Shown: piece by piece, positions 35,597 through 42,980 of the stretch | How the letters are laid out: each line of letters starts with the position of its first letter | Position numbering within the stretch: position 1 is the stretch's first letter | Assembly: GCA_019750335.1 (NCBI GenBank) | Contig: JAIEOQ010000008.1 | Location: forward strand, 248,001-312,000 | Direction: 5' to 3' | Length of the DNA: 64,000 nucleotides | Source: Candidatus Obscuribacterales bacterium | GTDB taxonomy: Bacteria > Cyanobacteriota > Vampirovibrionia > Obscuribacterales > Obscuribacteraceae | Translations under genes and position numbers: made by a program | The notes under the pieces: generated by a model | What the model was told of the DNA's origin: nothing | Seen by the model: only the letters and a program-made list of their open reading frames with translations | The model's database searches: none

Positions 35597-36034
35597 CTAT
35601 CTGGTAGTAAAATCCAGATTTTCTCCATGAAGATAAGCAATAACGCTACGTACGCTTCCAGGCAAGCCAAGAAAACGAATGATCGCATGCAGCAAGGTCA
35701 TTGCTGCCGCAGTATGCCAGGCAGTGTAAAAATCAGGAGCGACGGCATCGCGAAGCGGTGATTCGGCCGTAAACCACAAATATGCCGTCGGAAACAGAGG
35801 CAAAATGCCGACGACAATAAGCAACAAAAGCGGAACTATCAAATCTCTGGGTAAGCGCACAGCAATTTTATAGAGCAGCCAACGGCAGACGCCCATACCC
35901 AAATAAAGCGAAAGAACCATGACGATTGCTGTCAGCAAGCATACCGAAGCGGGAAGCTTCAACATGCTGACAGCAAGCATGATTTCAATCCCAAGAAACA
36001 CAAGCCAGCTAATCACGCGCATGAAGATAAACAT
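35597..36034 (-). CDS. Small membrane protein, tandem paralogue B
   Basis: 145 residues with four helices (SWLVFLGIEIMLAVSML, VCLLTAIVMVLSLYLGM, LIVPLLLLIVVGILPLFP, a last amphipathic helix at TAAAMTLLHAIIRF). Paralogue of the downstream gene as described there. The ATG at 36034 has AGGTAG upstream; an in-frame ATG at 36022 is an alternative. A weak stem (36039-36057) covers the ribosome site. Confidence 0.62.
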   Translation of the reverse strand: MFIFMRVISWLVFLGIEIMLAVSMLKLPASVCLLTAIVMVLSLYLGMGVCRWLLYKIAVRLPRDLIVPLLLLIVVGILPLFPTAYLWFTAESPLRDAVAPDFYTAWHTAAAMTLLHAIIRFLGLPGSVRSVIAYLHGENLDFTTR

Positions 36035-36082
36035 GAATCTACCTGCCTTTGCAGTAGGTGCCGCGTTTTACAGCAAAACCTT

Positions 36083-36583
36083 TTACTCAAGGGTCTCCAA
36101 CGGTGCCTTGATCTTGAAGATACATTGAGTAACTTCAACCGAGACACCGCCCGGCAATGAAGCAACACCGGTAGCACTGCGCGTTCCGACACCGCGCTCT
36201 TTGCCGAACACTTGAGCCATCAGGTCGGAAAAACCGTTCATTACTTGCGGATGTTGAGTAAAACTCTCCACCGCATTCACAACTCCGGTAGCGCTGACCA
36301 AACGCTCAACCCGTGAGAGATCTCCGCCAAGAGCCTGCTTCACCGAAGCAAGAATAGCCAAGCCGATATCACGAGCGGCTTTGTACGCCTGTTCAAACAT
36401 CACTTCATCGCCAACCTTGCCGACGGAAAAGCCTTCGCTGATAGCGTCGTCCTGCGTGTGACCGGAGACATACAAGTAATTGTCGATGAGCAAAGCCGGG
36501 CGGTAGTTGCCTGCCGGCTGGCAAGCTGCCGGCAGTTCAATTTTGAGATCAGCCAAACGCTGATCAAATTCCGCTTTGGACAT
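36083..36583 (-). CDS. RidA/YjgF/YER057c-UK114 family protein
   Basis: 166 residues. NYRPALLIDNYLYVSGHTQ near residue 27, the middle helix LAILASVKQALGGDLSRVERLVSATG and the end GTRSATGVASLPGGVSVEVT are those of the RidA superfamily; the arginine in GTRSATG corresponds to the conserved Arg that binds the imino/enamine carboxylate. The insertion between VSGHTQ and FEQAY is typical of the YjgF-like subgroup rather than housekeeping RidA. RidA deaminates reactive 2-aminoacrylate; subgroup substrates vary. Start taken at the ATG before SKAEFDQR; upstream sequence is in frame but belongs to the preceding region. Confidence 0.85.
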   Translation of the reverse strand: MSKAEFDQRLADLKIELPAACQPAGNYRPALLIDNYLYVSGHTQDDAISEGFSVGKVGDEVMFEQAYKAARDIGLAILASVKQALGGDLSRVERLVSATGVVNAVESFTQHPQVMNGFSDLMAQVFGKERGVGTRSATGVASLPGGVSVEVTQCIFKIKAPLETLE

Positions 36584-36611
36584 ATGGAATTTGTCTTTCT
36601 TTGTTGATTGT

Positions 36612-37304
36612 TTAGGATCGATCAAGAGAGCTTTCGCGATCAGCAAACTGAGCAGTCTGAGTGACCAATATTTCCAATCCCCGCACCTCGTTACCCAGCT
36701 CTTGAGCAGCTCGTTGAAAGTGCTGCAGAATAGAGCCTTCATTGCGATGTTTCAAACAGCGATCTTGATATTCAGCGTGAAGAAGCTTCGCGACTGCCAG
36801 TCGTTGTGTCAGCAGTTCATACCAGGGCACGGACTTGCCCACTTCATGCAGCTTACCCACGACATAGTCGATAAGCATGTTACGGTGCAATTCCAGCGCC
36901 GCATTGACACCGCCGTCGACTTGAGAAGCATTGTTCAGAAACGGATTGTTGCCTTGGCAGCGTATCGTACAGAATGTCGATGCCACGCATTCCAATTGCG
37001 TAATCAGCGCTCCAAATATTTTCGAAACATCATCCACTCTCAAAGGTGGATGGTGAACAAAAGCAGTATGAGGGTTTTCTTGCGGAGGTCCCTTAGCCGC
37101 CATTTCTTCCAGACGAATCGCTTCACGTAGTTGATCGCCGTAAATGGCACGAATAGCCTGCAAGCACATGCCGAGACGATGGCGCACGTCATTTTCGTCA
37201 CGAAAAGATTTTTCTTGACTATACTCTTTAACTCTTTCTCCAGCCTTAAGACCAGCACCAAGGAGCAACGCAACGACACGCAGATAACGGACTTGAATGT
37301 TCAC
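36612..37304 (-). CDS. Unknown mostly helical protein
   Basis: 230 residues starting VNIQVRYLRVVALLLG (GTG with AGGGAG upstream). No clear transmembrane helix; remainder is helical with HHPPLRVDDVSKIFGAL and four cysteines between 130 and 160. The style and length resemble the large helical paralogues at 30591 and 58102, but I cannot align it with them. Follows the EF-hand gene after a strong hairpin and is 28 bp upstream of RidA. Confidence 0.6.
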   Translation of the reverse strand: MNIQVRYLRVVALLLGAGLKAGERVKEYSQEKSFRDENDVRHRLGMCLQAIRAIYGDQLREAIRLEEMAAKGPPQENPHTAFVHHPPLRVDDVSKIFGALITQLECVASTFCTIRCQGNNPFLNNASQVDGGVNAALELHRNMLIDYVVGKLHEVGKSVPWYELLTQRLAVAKLLHAEYQDRCLKHRNEGSILQHFQRAAQELGNEVRGLEILVTQTAQFADRESSLDRS

Positions 37305-37344
37305 TATTTTCTCCCTTTCACAGGAGTTGATTTCTAGGGCCATC

Positions 37345-37384
37345 CCGCTTGCCTGGGTTAAGCTTTCGGCAGCCAGGCAAGCGG
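37345..37384 (-). terminator. Strong hairpin after 37451 gene
   Basis: CCGCTTGCCTGG (37345-37356) and CCAGGCAAGCGG (37373-37384) form 12 perfect pairs with a 16-base loop. Minus-strand side is followed by GATGGCCC, no U-tract; lies in the leader of the gene starting at 37304. Confidence 0.6.
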
Positions 37385-37450
37385 ATATTCTCGGTGCAGA
37401 CCGACCCTCACTGTGCGGCACCACAATCCTTACGGATTAAGAAACAGAAG

Positions 37451-38101
37451 CTACCAGCGCTTATACTTCTCAGCAATTCGCGCCGGATAGTTCTGCAAAT
37501 CAGCTTTGGTTATACAGATAACACCAGTATCATTGTCGTTGATCTTAAGCGGACTACCGATTTCAGAACTGTACGTCTTCATATGCTTGAAGACGATTTG
37601 ATTCTGCAAAGACAGGAAGATCGACTCATATTCGTAATAACTCAGCTCCCCTTTATCGATAGACAGATCTCCGTTCACATCAATCTTGTCGAAGTGCGCA
37701 AGACCAAACGCCACTACTGCCGGTGCCATAGCTTTCATTTCATGCGCAGTCTGAGCTTCTTGGCGCACGGATACGACTGTCGACAGGAACGCGACTGCCG
37801 AAAACAAAAGCCCCGTCCGCCAGGTGAAACCGCATATTCTGCGCCAAATCAGATAGCCGAGACAACCGGCACCGATCGCACTTAATGCGCCAAAAGCCAA
37901 AGCAGCGCCGAGTCCAAAAGTACCAGGCATGTATACTGGCCAAATGCCGGCGCGCACGCTCAGAAACACACAGACGCCGAAGGCAAACATGGCAGCCATG
38001 AAGCTCATAAATCCGCCAACTCCGCGCATGACGGCGCCAGGATCAGCCAGAAGCGAAAGCCCAAAAAAAAGCAGCAAAAACACCGCAAGCACGATCTCCA
38101 T
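37451..38101 (-). CDS. Membrane-anchored EF-hand protein (paralogue)
   Basis: 216 residues: four hydrophobic helices up to residue 112, then a calcium-binding-like loop D141-V-N-G-D145-L-S-I148-D-K-G-E152. Asp1, Asn3, Asp5, Ile8 and Glu12 are kept, but the usual glycine at position 6 has moved to 4, so affinity may be altered. The tail ADLQNYPARIAEKYKRW is nearly the same as in the protein at 32431, and the segment AVVAFGLAHFDKIDVNGD parallels EVVQFGLEHFTALDTDSS. ATG preceded by AAGGA. The two paralogues lie 5 kb apart in opposite orientation. Confidence 0.76.
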   Translation of the reverse strand: MEIVLAVFLLLFFGLSLLADPGAVMRGVGGFMSFMAAMFAFGVCVFLSVRAGIWPVYMPGTFGLGAALAFGALSAIGAGCLGYLIWRRICGFTWRTGLLFSAVAFLSTVVSVRQEAQTAHEMKAMAPAVVAFGLAHFDKIDVNGDLSIDKGELSYYEYESIFLSLQNQIVFKHMKTYSSEIGSPLKINDNDTGVICITKADLQNYPARIAEKYKRW

Positions 38102-38124
38102 GGATAGTCCTTTCAGGTTCTAAA

Positions 38125-38598
38125 TTATTCTTGCTTCAAAACTTCCCACCCACCGCTGCTAGGATAGCTGTCAGGATCAAAATCAGGCCATCTGTATTTG
38201 TGAACGTAGCGACCAGCATACAGGCGATCCTTCTGCTCCCAGGTTTCACGAACGAGTTGCCGCTTTTGACCGGGACGAACGGTTTTCAGCCATCGGCAAC
38301 CGCCTTCCAACTCGTAAGTTTCCCCGGAGTCCAGATCTCTCATAACGACGTCGGTTAGCTCACCGTCCGCCTTGGATTCCACGATTTCAACGTTCACTTG
38401 CCTTGAGGCAATCAGCGTCCTCGGTTCGCCCCAACGCCACAGAGCGCTGAAACCACAAACGCCGAGGACGAGGACTATAAGAGCGAAAGGAATGCAGCAG
38501 ACGATCAACAATCGATCATCCTCATTATCATTGCCACCGCCACCGCCACCACCTCCTCCTAACTCTCCGGTCACAAGCATCATTGTCAAAGCGTCCAC
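38125..38598 (-). CDS. Membrane protein with polyglycine tract
   Basis: 157 residues. Begins VDALTMMLVTGE followed by nine consecutive glycines (GGA/GGT/GGC codons, 38533-38559) and an acidic NDNEDD, then one transmembrane helix (LLIVCCIPFALIVLVLGVCG) and a C-terminal soluble domain with strands around NVEIVESKADGELTD and a Trp/Tyr-rich end. No family recognised. The GTG at 38598 is chosen because AGGAG lies eight bases upstream; the frame extends a further 18 codons. Mixed glycine codons argue against slippage. Confidence 0.6.
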   Translation of the reverse strand: MDALTMMLVTGELGGGGGGGGGNDNEDDRLLIVCCIPFALIVLVLGVCGFSALWRWGEPRTLIASRQVNVEIVESKADGELTDVVMRDLDSGETYELEGGCRWLKTVRPGQKRQLVRETWEQKDRLYAGRYVHKYRWPDFDPDSYPSSGGWEVLKQE

Positions 38599-38672
38599 AA
38601 AAAATTCTCCTGCCCTTAGTGAGAATGAAAGAACGTGTGTCCGGCGACGCATAGTGCTTTACGAAAAGCCAA

Positions 38673-39947
38673 CTAGTAGCTAAAACGCTTACGCAAATCC
38701 GGCGGCAGAATCGGACAAGCATCGCCTGGTTTGGCGAAGAGCTGGCGGCGCACCTTGGCGATGCCATCATAGACGGTGTCGCGCAATACAGCCGGAACGA
38801 AACGAGCGAAGAAAGCGAACACATGCCAGGCGCCGCCTAATCGCTGCAACAGATACAACACCGCTGCCGAGCGGTAAAGAATACGCCCGTCAACACGCTT
38901 GACGACAATACTGTCCGGCAGGTTAGCGATGCCGCTTAGCGCTGCCTTGCCGCTATCGCTTTCCAGAGGCGCGAAGATAAACGCACCACCTTCAGCTCGA
39001 TCTTCAGCCAGCAAGAAACGGACCGCACCATGACACAATCCGCATTGACCGTCATAAAGCACCAAGTCCCGTGCATGTGCACCACGCGGGCGAACCCAAG
39101 CCGGGTCGAAAGTAAACAGATGCAATACGACCATACCGAAACTTAAGTCGGCGAAGTCAATAAGCAGCATCAGACCCAGATGCATAGAAAGCATCAAGAA
39201 CCAGATCCAAGGACGCAAGCGGCGTACAAAAGAGAGCGGCACATAAAGCAGCTCCAAACCGATGGCAGCCCAGGTCATGAAGTTGAGCACCACAGACGGT
39301 AGCAGAAGCATAGTCTCACGACCGAAACCCGGACGTGAAAGCGGGTTGTTCAACACATGCTCGATAGCCGTGCCTTCAACCCAAGAAGGGCTGACCAACT
39401 TGGTGTAGCCGCTGTAGCTATAGCCCACAGCCATAAGAATCCAGACCACCACAAAGATACTCTGGGGTAGGAACCAGCCACCACGCGGGTCAACACGCTT
39501 GTGCGCGCCGACAGAGCCGTAAGGCGCCGAGGGCAAGCAAGCATGCACAAGCAATAGCAGCCCGACGTACGGTAAGCCGGGGTTAGCAATCAGCGGGTTA
39601 CGTCCGAAAAGACATGCCCACACATACCAGAGCCCAATTGCCGCCAAACGATCGCGATAACCCACAGCCAACAGCATGCTCAAGCCAGCGGCTACAGTGA
39701 GCACACCGGTAACGAACAGCGGACTGTCGCACAAAGCGAACATATTCGGAAAAATCTTCAGTACCGGGCTCGCGCTTGCCGGCATGGCGCCAGCATTCGA
39801 GAACACTTCCGCTCCCCAAGGGATAAGAGCGCTGAAGTGAATGAGCAAATACAAGCCGAAGACGAAGCGGTACAAGCTGTACTGCCCGCCGGTCCAGCCG
39901 TTTTGCGAGGCATCGGTATCAAGCATGGAGTGTCCGTGATTAGTCAT
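38673..39947 (-). CDS. HTTM membrane domain fused to DCC thiol-redox domain
   Basis: 424 residues. Residues 20-285 are an HTTM domain of about eight helices with the signature VGYSYSGYTKLVSPSWVEGTA (about 174-194), the region homologous to vitamin-K-dependent gamma-carboxylase. Residues 293-420 form a DCC (DUF393) domain: DLVLYDGQCGLCHGAV with D299, C302 and C305, then SIVVKRVDGRILYRSAAVLYLLQRLG. DCC proteins are thioredoxin-like CxxC redox proteins. The start overlaps the preceding gene by 4 bp and has GGAGG upstream. A membrane oxidation or carboxylation reaction coupled to a dithiol is a natural guess, not shown. Confidence 0.88.
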   Translation of the reverse strand: MTNHGHSMLDTDASQNGWTGGQYSLYRFVFGLYLLIHFSALIPWGAEVFSNAGAMPASASPVLKIFPNMFALCDSPLFVTGVLTVAAGLSMLLAVGYRDRLAAIGLWYVWACLFGRNPLIANPGLPYVGLLLLVHACLPSAPYGSVGAHKRVDPRGGWFLPQSIFVVVWILMAVGYSYSGYTKLVSPSWVEGTAIEHVLNNPLSRPGFGRETMLLLPSVVLNFMTWAAIGLELLYVPLSFVRRLRPWIWFLMLSMHLGLMLLIDFADLSFGMVVLHLFTFDPAWVRPRGAHARDLVLYDGQCGLCHGAVRFLLAEDRAEGGAFIFAPLESDSGKAALSGIANLPDSIVVKRVDGRILYRSAAVLYLLQRLGGAWHVFAFFARFVPAVLRDTVYDGIAKVRRQLFAKPGDACPILPPDLRKRFSY

Positions 39948-40459
39948 CGTTGTACCTCCAACAGGCGCGGCAAGCCCGGCATGTCGCTTTCGCGAGCCGG
40001 TACATAACGCACACGCACATTGCCTGAAATGGTTTCGGGATCAATCCCCAACTCACGCAACAAGGGGCCGTTACCGGCAAAGGCATACTTGCTCACCGAA
40101 TCGAACATCGGCTTACCTTTGGGATCGGTGGCGAGCACCGGACCAAAAGCAAGCACGGCGCCGTAGATGTTGCGCCGGTTGTAGGGTCCTTGAATGCGAG
40201 CGTAAACTTCAGGCGTTACCGGCAAGGAATGCTCCTTGCCGTCGACACCTTTCCATTCGATAAAAAACTGAGTGGCGTAAGTCTCCAAGCCTTTGTGGGC
40301 AGTGAAAACCTTAGGGCAAGGCGAGCACATGGTGGTGGAAGCCAAGCCCTTGAGCCAGAGCTGACCGGTAAGATCACCGGTCATTTGCGCCAAACCAACC
40401 ACCAGCAAAACAGCGGCGATGATCTTGGCGCGTTTGTTGACTTTCGGGTCAATCTGCAT
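39944..40459 (-). CDS. Membrane-anchored partner of HTTM-DCC
   Basis: 171 residues with one N-terminal helix (IIAAVLLVVGLAQMTGDLTG) and a globular part facing outside, containing TTMCSPCPKVFTA with a CxxC pair, FFIEWKGVDGKEHSLPV and VRVRYVPARE. Small proteins of this general design accompany HTTM proteins in other bacteria in my experience, but I cannot name a family. It overlaps the fatty-acid hydroxylase gene by 11 bp and the HTTM-DCC gene by 4 bp; hence one operon and presumably one membrane complex. ATG with GGAG seven bases upstream. Confidence 0.7.
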   Translation of the reverse strand: MQIDPKVNKRAKIIAAVLLVVGLAQMTGDLTGQLWLKGLASTTMCSPCPKVFTAHKGLETYATQFFIEWKGVDGKEHSLPVTPEVYARIQGPYNRRNIYGAVLAFGPVLATDPKGKPMFDSVSKYAFAGNGPLLRELGIDPETISGNVRVRYVPARESDMPGLPRLLEVQR

Positions 40460-41198
40460 AGCGGGTCTCCCGACGTTGATTTTTGCTGACGTTATGACCG
40501 ATGATCATGGAGCCAAAGCGCATCTCATCGTTACCGAAACCGCAAGCAAAGCCGGCTTTCTTCGGATTGCAGAAAGTGCCGAAGAGCATATCCCAGATAG
40601 CCAGGTCAGCAAAGTTCAGATTGTGAAAGCCTTCTTTGTGGTGCAAGCAATGGCTTTCCGGGCGCTGAATGAAATAGCCGAGCCAGTAAGGTGTGGCGAT
40701 GTTGCTGTGATAGAACATCTGAATGCAAGCAGCAATTACAAGTGCATAAGTGGCAGCCGTCGTGTCCAAGCCGACGACGATGTAGAGCAAGCCGCTAACC
40801 AAAACACCGCTGACAAGAATCTCCAGCGGGTGGCGGTAGAAACTTGTCGCCACTTCGATACGCTGCGGACTGTGATGCATCTGGTGCAGCACCACCCACA
40901 ACCAGTGATTCGAATGACGGATGCGGTGCCACCAGTAATCAGCGAACGTGATCGCCAAGTAGCCGAGAATGGCGCCCCAAGCCGGCCCCATCCAGTCAGC
41001 CGACCAAACGCGGTTGGCGTACATCCAGTTTTCCCAAAGATAGCCCGAAACAAAAACCGTGCCCAACTGGAACGCATTGAGAAAAGCAGTGCGCGCCCAC
41101 CAACCAGTCACTTCAGGCAGAGTGCGGTTGGGCGCTTTCTTTTCCACAACAAACAACAAAATCGCTACCGCAAAAATAATTGCCATTGGAGTAAGCAT
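40449..41198 (-). CDS. Fatty acid hydroxylase/sterol desaturase family
   Basis: 249-residue integral-membrane di-iron enzyme. Four helices and the histidine boxes are complete: H91-x3-H95 (HRIRH), H105-x2-H108-H109 (HQMHH), H164 and H183-x2-H186-H187 (HCLHH). The family hydroxylates or desaturates membrane lipids, sterols, hopanoids or carotenoids using O2. First gene of the three-gene operon with the HTTM-DCC protein; ATG preceded by GGAGG at eight bases. The lipid substrate cannot be told from sequence. Confidence 0.92.
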   Translation of the reverse strand: MLTPMAIIFAVAILLFVVEKKAPNRTLPEVTGWWARTAFLNAFQLGTVFVSGYLWENWMYANRVWSADWMGPAWGAILGYLAITFADYWWHRIRHSNHWLWVVLHQMHHSPQRIEVATSFYRHPLEILVSGVLVSGLLYIVVGLDTTAATYALVIAACIQMFYHSNIATPYWLGYFIQRPESHCLHHKEGFHNLNFADLAIWDMLFGTFCNPKKAGFACGFGNDEMRFGSMIIGHNVSKNQRRETRYAD

Positions 41199-41235
41199 TT
41201 TGAAATCCTCCGACTTCCAAGGTCAAATGAGAGTT

Positions 41236-41571
41236 TTAGACGCGCTCGTCCTCAGAGCGCGCCCGACTTTGCGTTTGAAAATCCGCACCGATAGTCATGC
41301 CCAAAACAGCGTAAGCAAAAAGCACACCGCCGCAAAAGCAGCACAAAGCAACTTGATTTGCCGTACTGCTTGCCGTCAACAAAAGAGGCAAGAGCGACAG
41401 AATCATATTGCCCAACCCAAGAGCGCAAGCGTTGTTACGCGCGTAACTCGGATTGTCGACAGCCCGTGGCGATACTTTGAAAACGCGATAAAATCCGAAG
41501 GAACCGATTGCCGAGAAGAGCGTTGTCACAGGCAACCAAATAAACAACAGAAGCACAAGAACGGTAGCCAT
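41236..41571 (-). CDS. Small three-helix membrane protein
   Basis: 111 residues starting MATVLVLLLFIWLPVTTLFS, with further helices at NNACALGLGNMILSLLPLLL and ALCCFCGGVLFAYAVLGM and a charged tail. No family recognised. The long upstream extension (53 codons) overlaps the neighbouring gene and is rejected; AGGTG lies before the ATG. Thirty-seven bases upstream of the hydroxylase operon, possibly its leader gene. Confidence 0.6.
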   Translation of the reverse strand: MATVLVLLLFIWLPVTTLFSAIGSFGFYRVFKVSPRAVDNPSYARNNACALGLGNMILSLLPLLLTASSTANQVALCCFCGGVLFAYAVLGMTIGADFQTQSRARSEDERV

Positions 41572-41578
41572 AAGGCAC

Positions 41579-42115
41579 CTAAGAAAAAATGTTTTTTGCT
41601 TTTTGTGAAAGTCCAGTTTCGAACAAAGGCAGTTGATTTTTAGCCGGCTTGTGACGCCGACGGCGCTTCTTCTGAAGCGGCGGTGCCGTTTCGGATTTGG
41701 CTTTGCGAACTTCAACCGGCGGAATGGCACGATTTACCGCATAAGCAGTACTTTGCCAGTTGCAGGTAAAACCGGCAAGACTGCCAAGCTTTACCAACAA
41801 TTCAGCAGCTCGCAAATCACGATCGGCGCCATTCTTGAAATGACGGCAAGGAGCGGAAGCTTCTTTAGCCAGCTTGAAAGTTCGCCAAGCCGTACCATCG
41901 AAAAGCGAAGCGCGCAAAATTCCGGAGAAACCAGCATGAGCTTCACCGGCTTCACGTCTTTTCCGTCCTTGCACATCCAGATGGCTGTGCAAGCGGAAGT
42001 CACCGCTCTCCGGTTTTTCCGGCGAGCGCGCATGCCAGAGACCTTCTTCAAGAACACCATGCACATAAACACGCCCGGTCAGAACAACGGGCGCAAACTG
42101 ATTTTTTGTGCTCAT
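41579..42115 (-). CDS. Soluble basic-tailed protein, unknown
   Basis: 178 residues beginning MSTKNQFAPVVLTGRVYVHG. The first half has a beta-rich WHARSPEKPESGDFRLHSHLD region; the C-terminal 40 residues are strongly basic (KKRRRRHKPAK) and may bind nucleic acid or membrane surfaces. The segment AYAVNRAIPPVEVRKAKSE looks disordered. No family recognised. Confidence 0.55.
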   Translation of the reverse strand: MSTKNQFAPVVLTGRVYVHGVLEEGLWHARSPEKPESGDFRLHSHLDVQGRKRREAGEAHAGFSGILRASLFDGTAWRTFKLAKEASAPCRHFKNGADRDLRAAELLVKLGSLAGFTCNWQSTAYAVNRAIPPVEVRKAKSETAPPLQKKRRRRHKPAKNQLPLFETGLSQKAKNIFS

Positions 42116-42156
42116 AGTAAATCAATCCTTCCATCCGTGATTGATGTCGAACGAAT

Positions 42157-42390
42157 TTAAGTTGCTTTGAAAAGCTCACGAAACTGTGTGACTTCCTCCT
42201 TCGTACCGGCAACCGTAAACTCAAGATCGCCATTCCTACGAAAGATTCCCCTACGCTCGTCAACGTTTATGTCCGTCAAACACACTCCGGTAGTTTTCAG
42301 CAAGACGAGCAACTGGACTATGGCATCCATCGCTTTATCCATGCCTTGATAGCTGTAAGTTCCGGAAAGAGTGTGAGTTGCCCCGCTCAT
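42157..42390 (-). CDS. Small alpha/beta protein, unknown
   Basis: 77 residues: a strand (HTLSGTYSYQ), a helix (MDKAMDAIVQLLVLLKTTG), two strands (DERRGIFRRNG, DLEFTVAGTKEEV) and a terminal helix. Compact enough to be a small folded domain. Four bases downstream of the next gene upstream, so probably coupled. No family recognised. Confidence 0.6.
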   Translation of the reverse strand: MSGATHTLSGTYSYQGMDKAMDAIVQLLVLLKTTGVCLTDINVDERRGIFRRNGDLEFTVAGTKEEVTQFRELFKAT

Positions 42391-42393
42391 ATA

Positions 42394-42957
42394 CTAAGCC
42401 CCTGATTTTGTGAGATCTTGGTAGAGTTCATAAAAACGCAGGCGTAACGCATTTGTTCGCGGCTTACTCTGACCGGAAACAGCTGGATTTTTTACACACT
42501 CAAGAGCTTCACACAGGCTTGCATAGCCGTTATTTATCGCTTCATCCGTAGCGACGCACCAGTTGCCGAGATTGCCAGGGGAAGCCCCTTTTGTGCGCAC
42601 CGGCATTGCAACAAGCTGCTGCTGCGTCTTCTCTAAACACCCTTCGACTTCACGATTACCAGGACACAACCTAGCTACCAGAGCACGACAGTCGGCCAAA
42701 CGCAGTTTGAGCTCGTCAATCTGGAGCTGATAATCCCGCTCCTGAGGAAAAACCAGGACAAAATAGTTATAGAGAGCCGGCGCTAGGCCAATGAAAAATC
42801 CCAGCCAAGCACCGCTCAGCGCGCCGGCATACCAAGGAAAGCCGACAACTAATTTGCCCAAAAGCGCAAAGACCAAAGCAAAAGCAACAATAATCAAAAC
42901 CCCAGGAGTGGCTCTACCATCTAAACGTCGGTCGAGGTTGGTCCAGAAAGCGAACAT
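42394..42957 (-). CDS. Two-helix membrane protein with cytoplasmic tail
   Basis: 187 residues. Two adjacent hydrophobic helices (TPGVLIIVAFALVFALLG, YAGALSGAWLGFFIGLAPAL) followed by a helical tail with four Cys between 95 and 160 (DCRALVARLCPG, EGCLEKTQQQL). ATG at 42957 with GAGGAG upstream. Follows the permuted hydrolase gene by 23 bp. Unknown. Confidence 0.6.
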   Translation of the reverse strand: MFAFWTNLDRRLDGRATPGVLIIVAFALVFALLGKLVVGFPWYAGALSGAWLGFFIGLAPALYNYFVLVFPQERDYQLQIDELKLRLADCRALVARLCPGNREVEGCLEKTQQQLVAMPVRTKGASPGNLGNWCVATDEAINNGYASLCEALECVKNPAVSGQSKPRTNALRLRFYELYQDLTKSGA

Positions 42958-42980
42958 GAATATGCTCCTCAAACCGCAAG

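Noticed and set aside
38512-38560. Possible CRISPR or tandem repeat in GGT/GGC run
   Set aside because: It is a codon repeat within a reading frame; no spacer structure.
40419-41294. Plus-strand 291-codon frame
   Set aside because: Long, but opposite the di-iron hydroxylase whose eight histidines are all conserved; the antisense protein has no recognisable feature.
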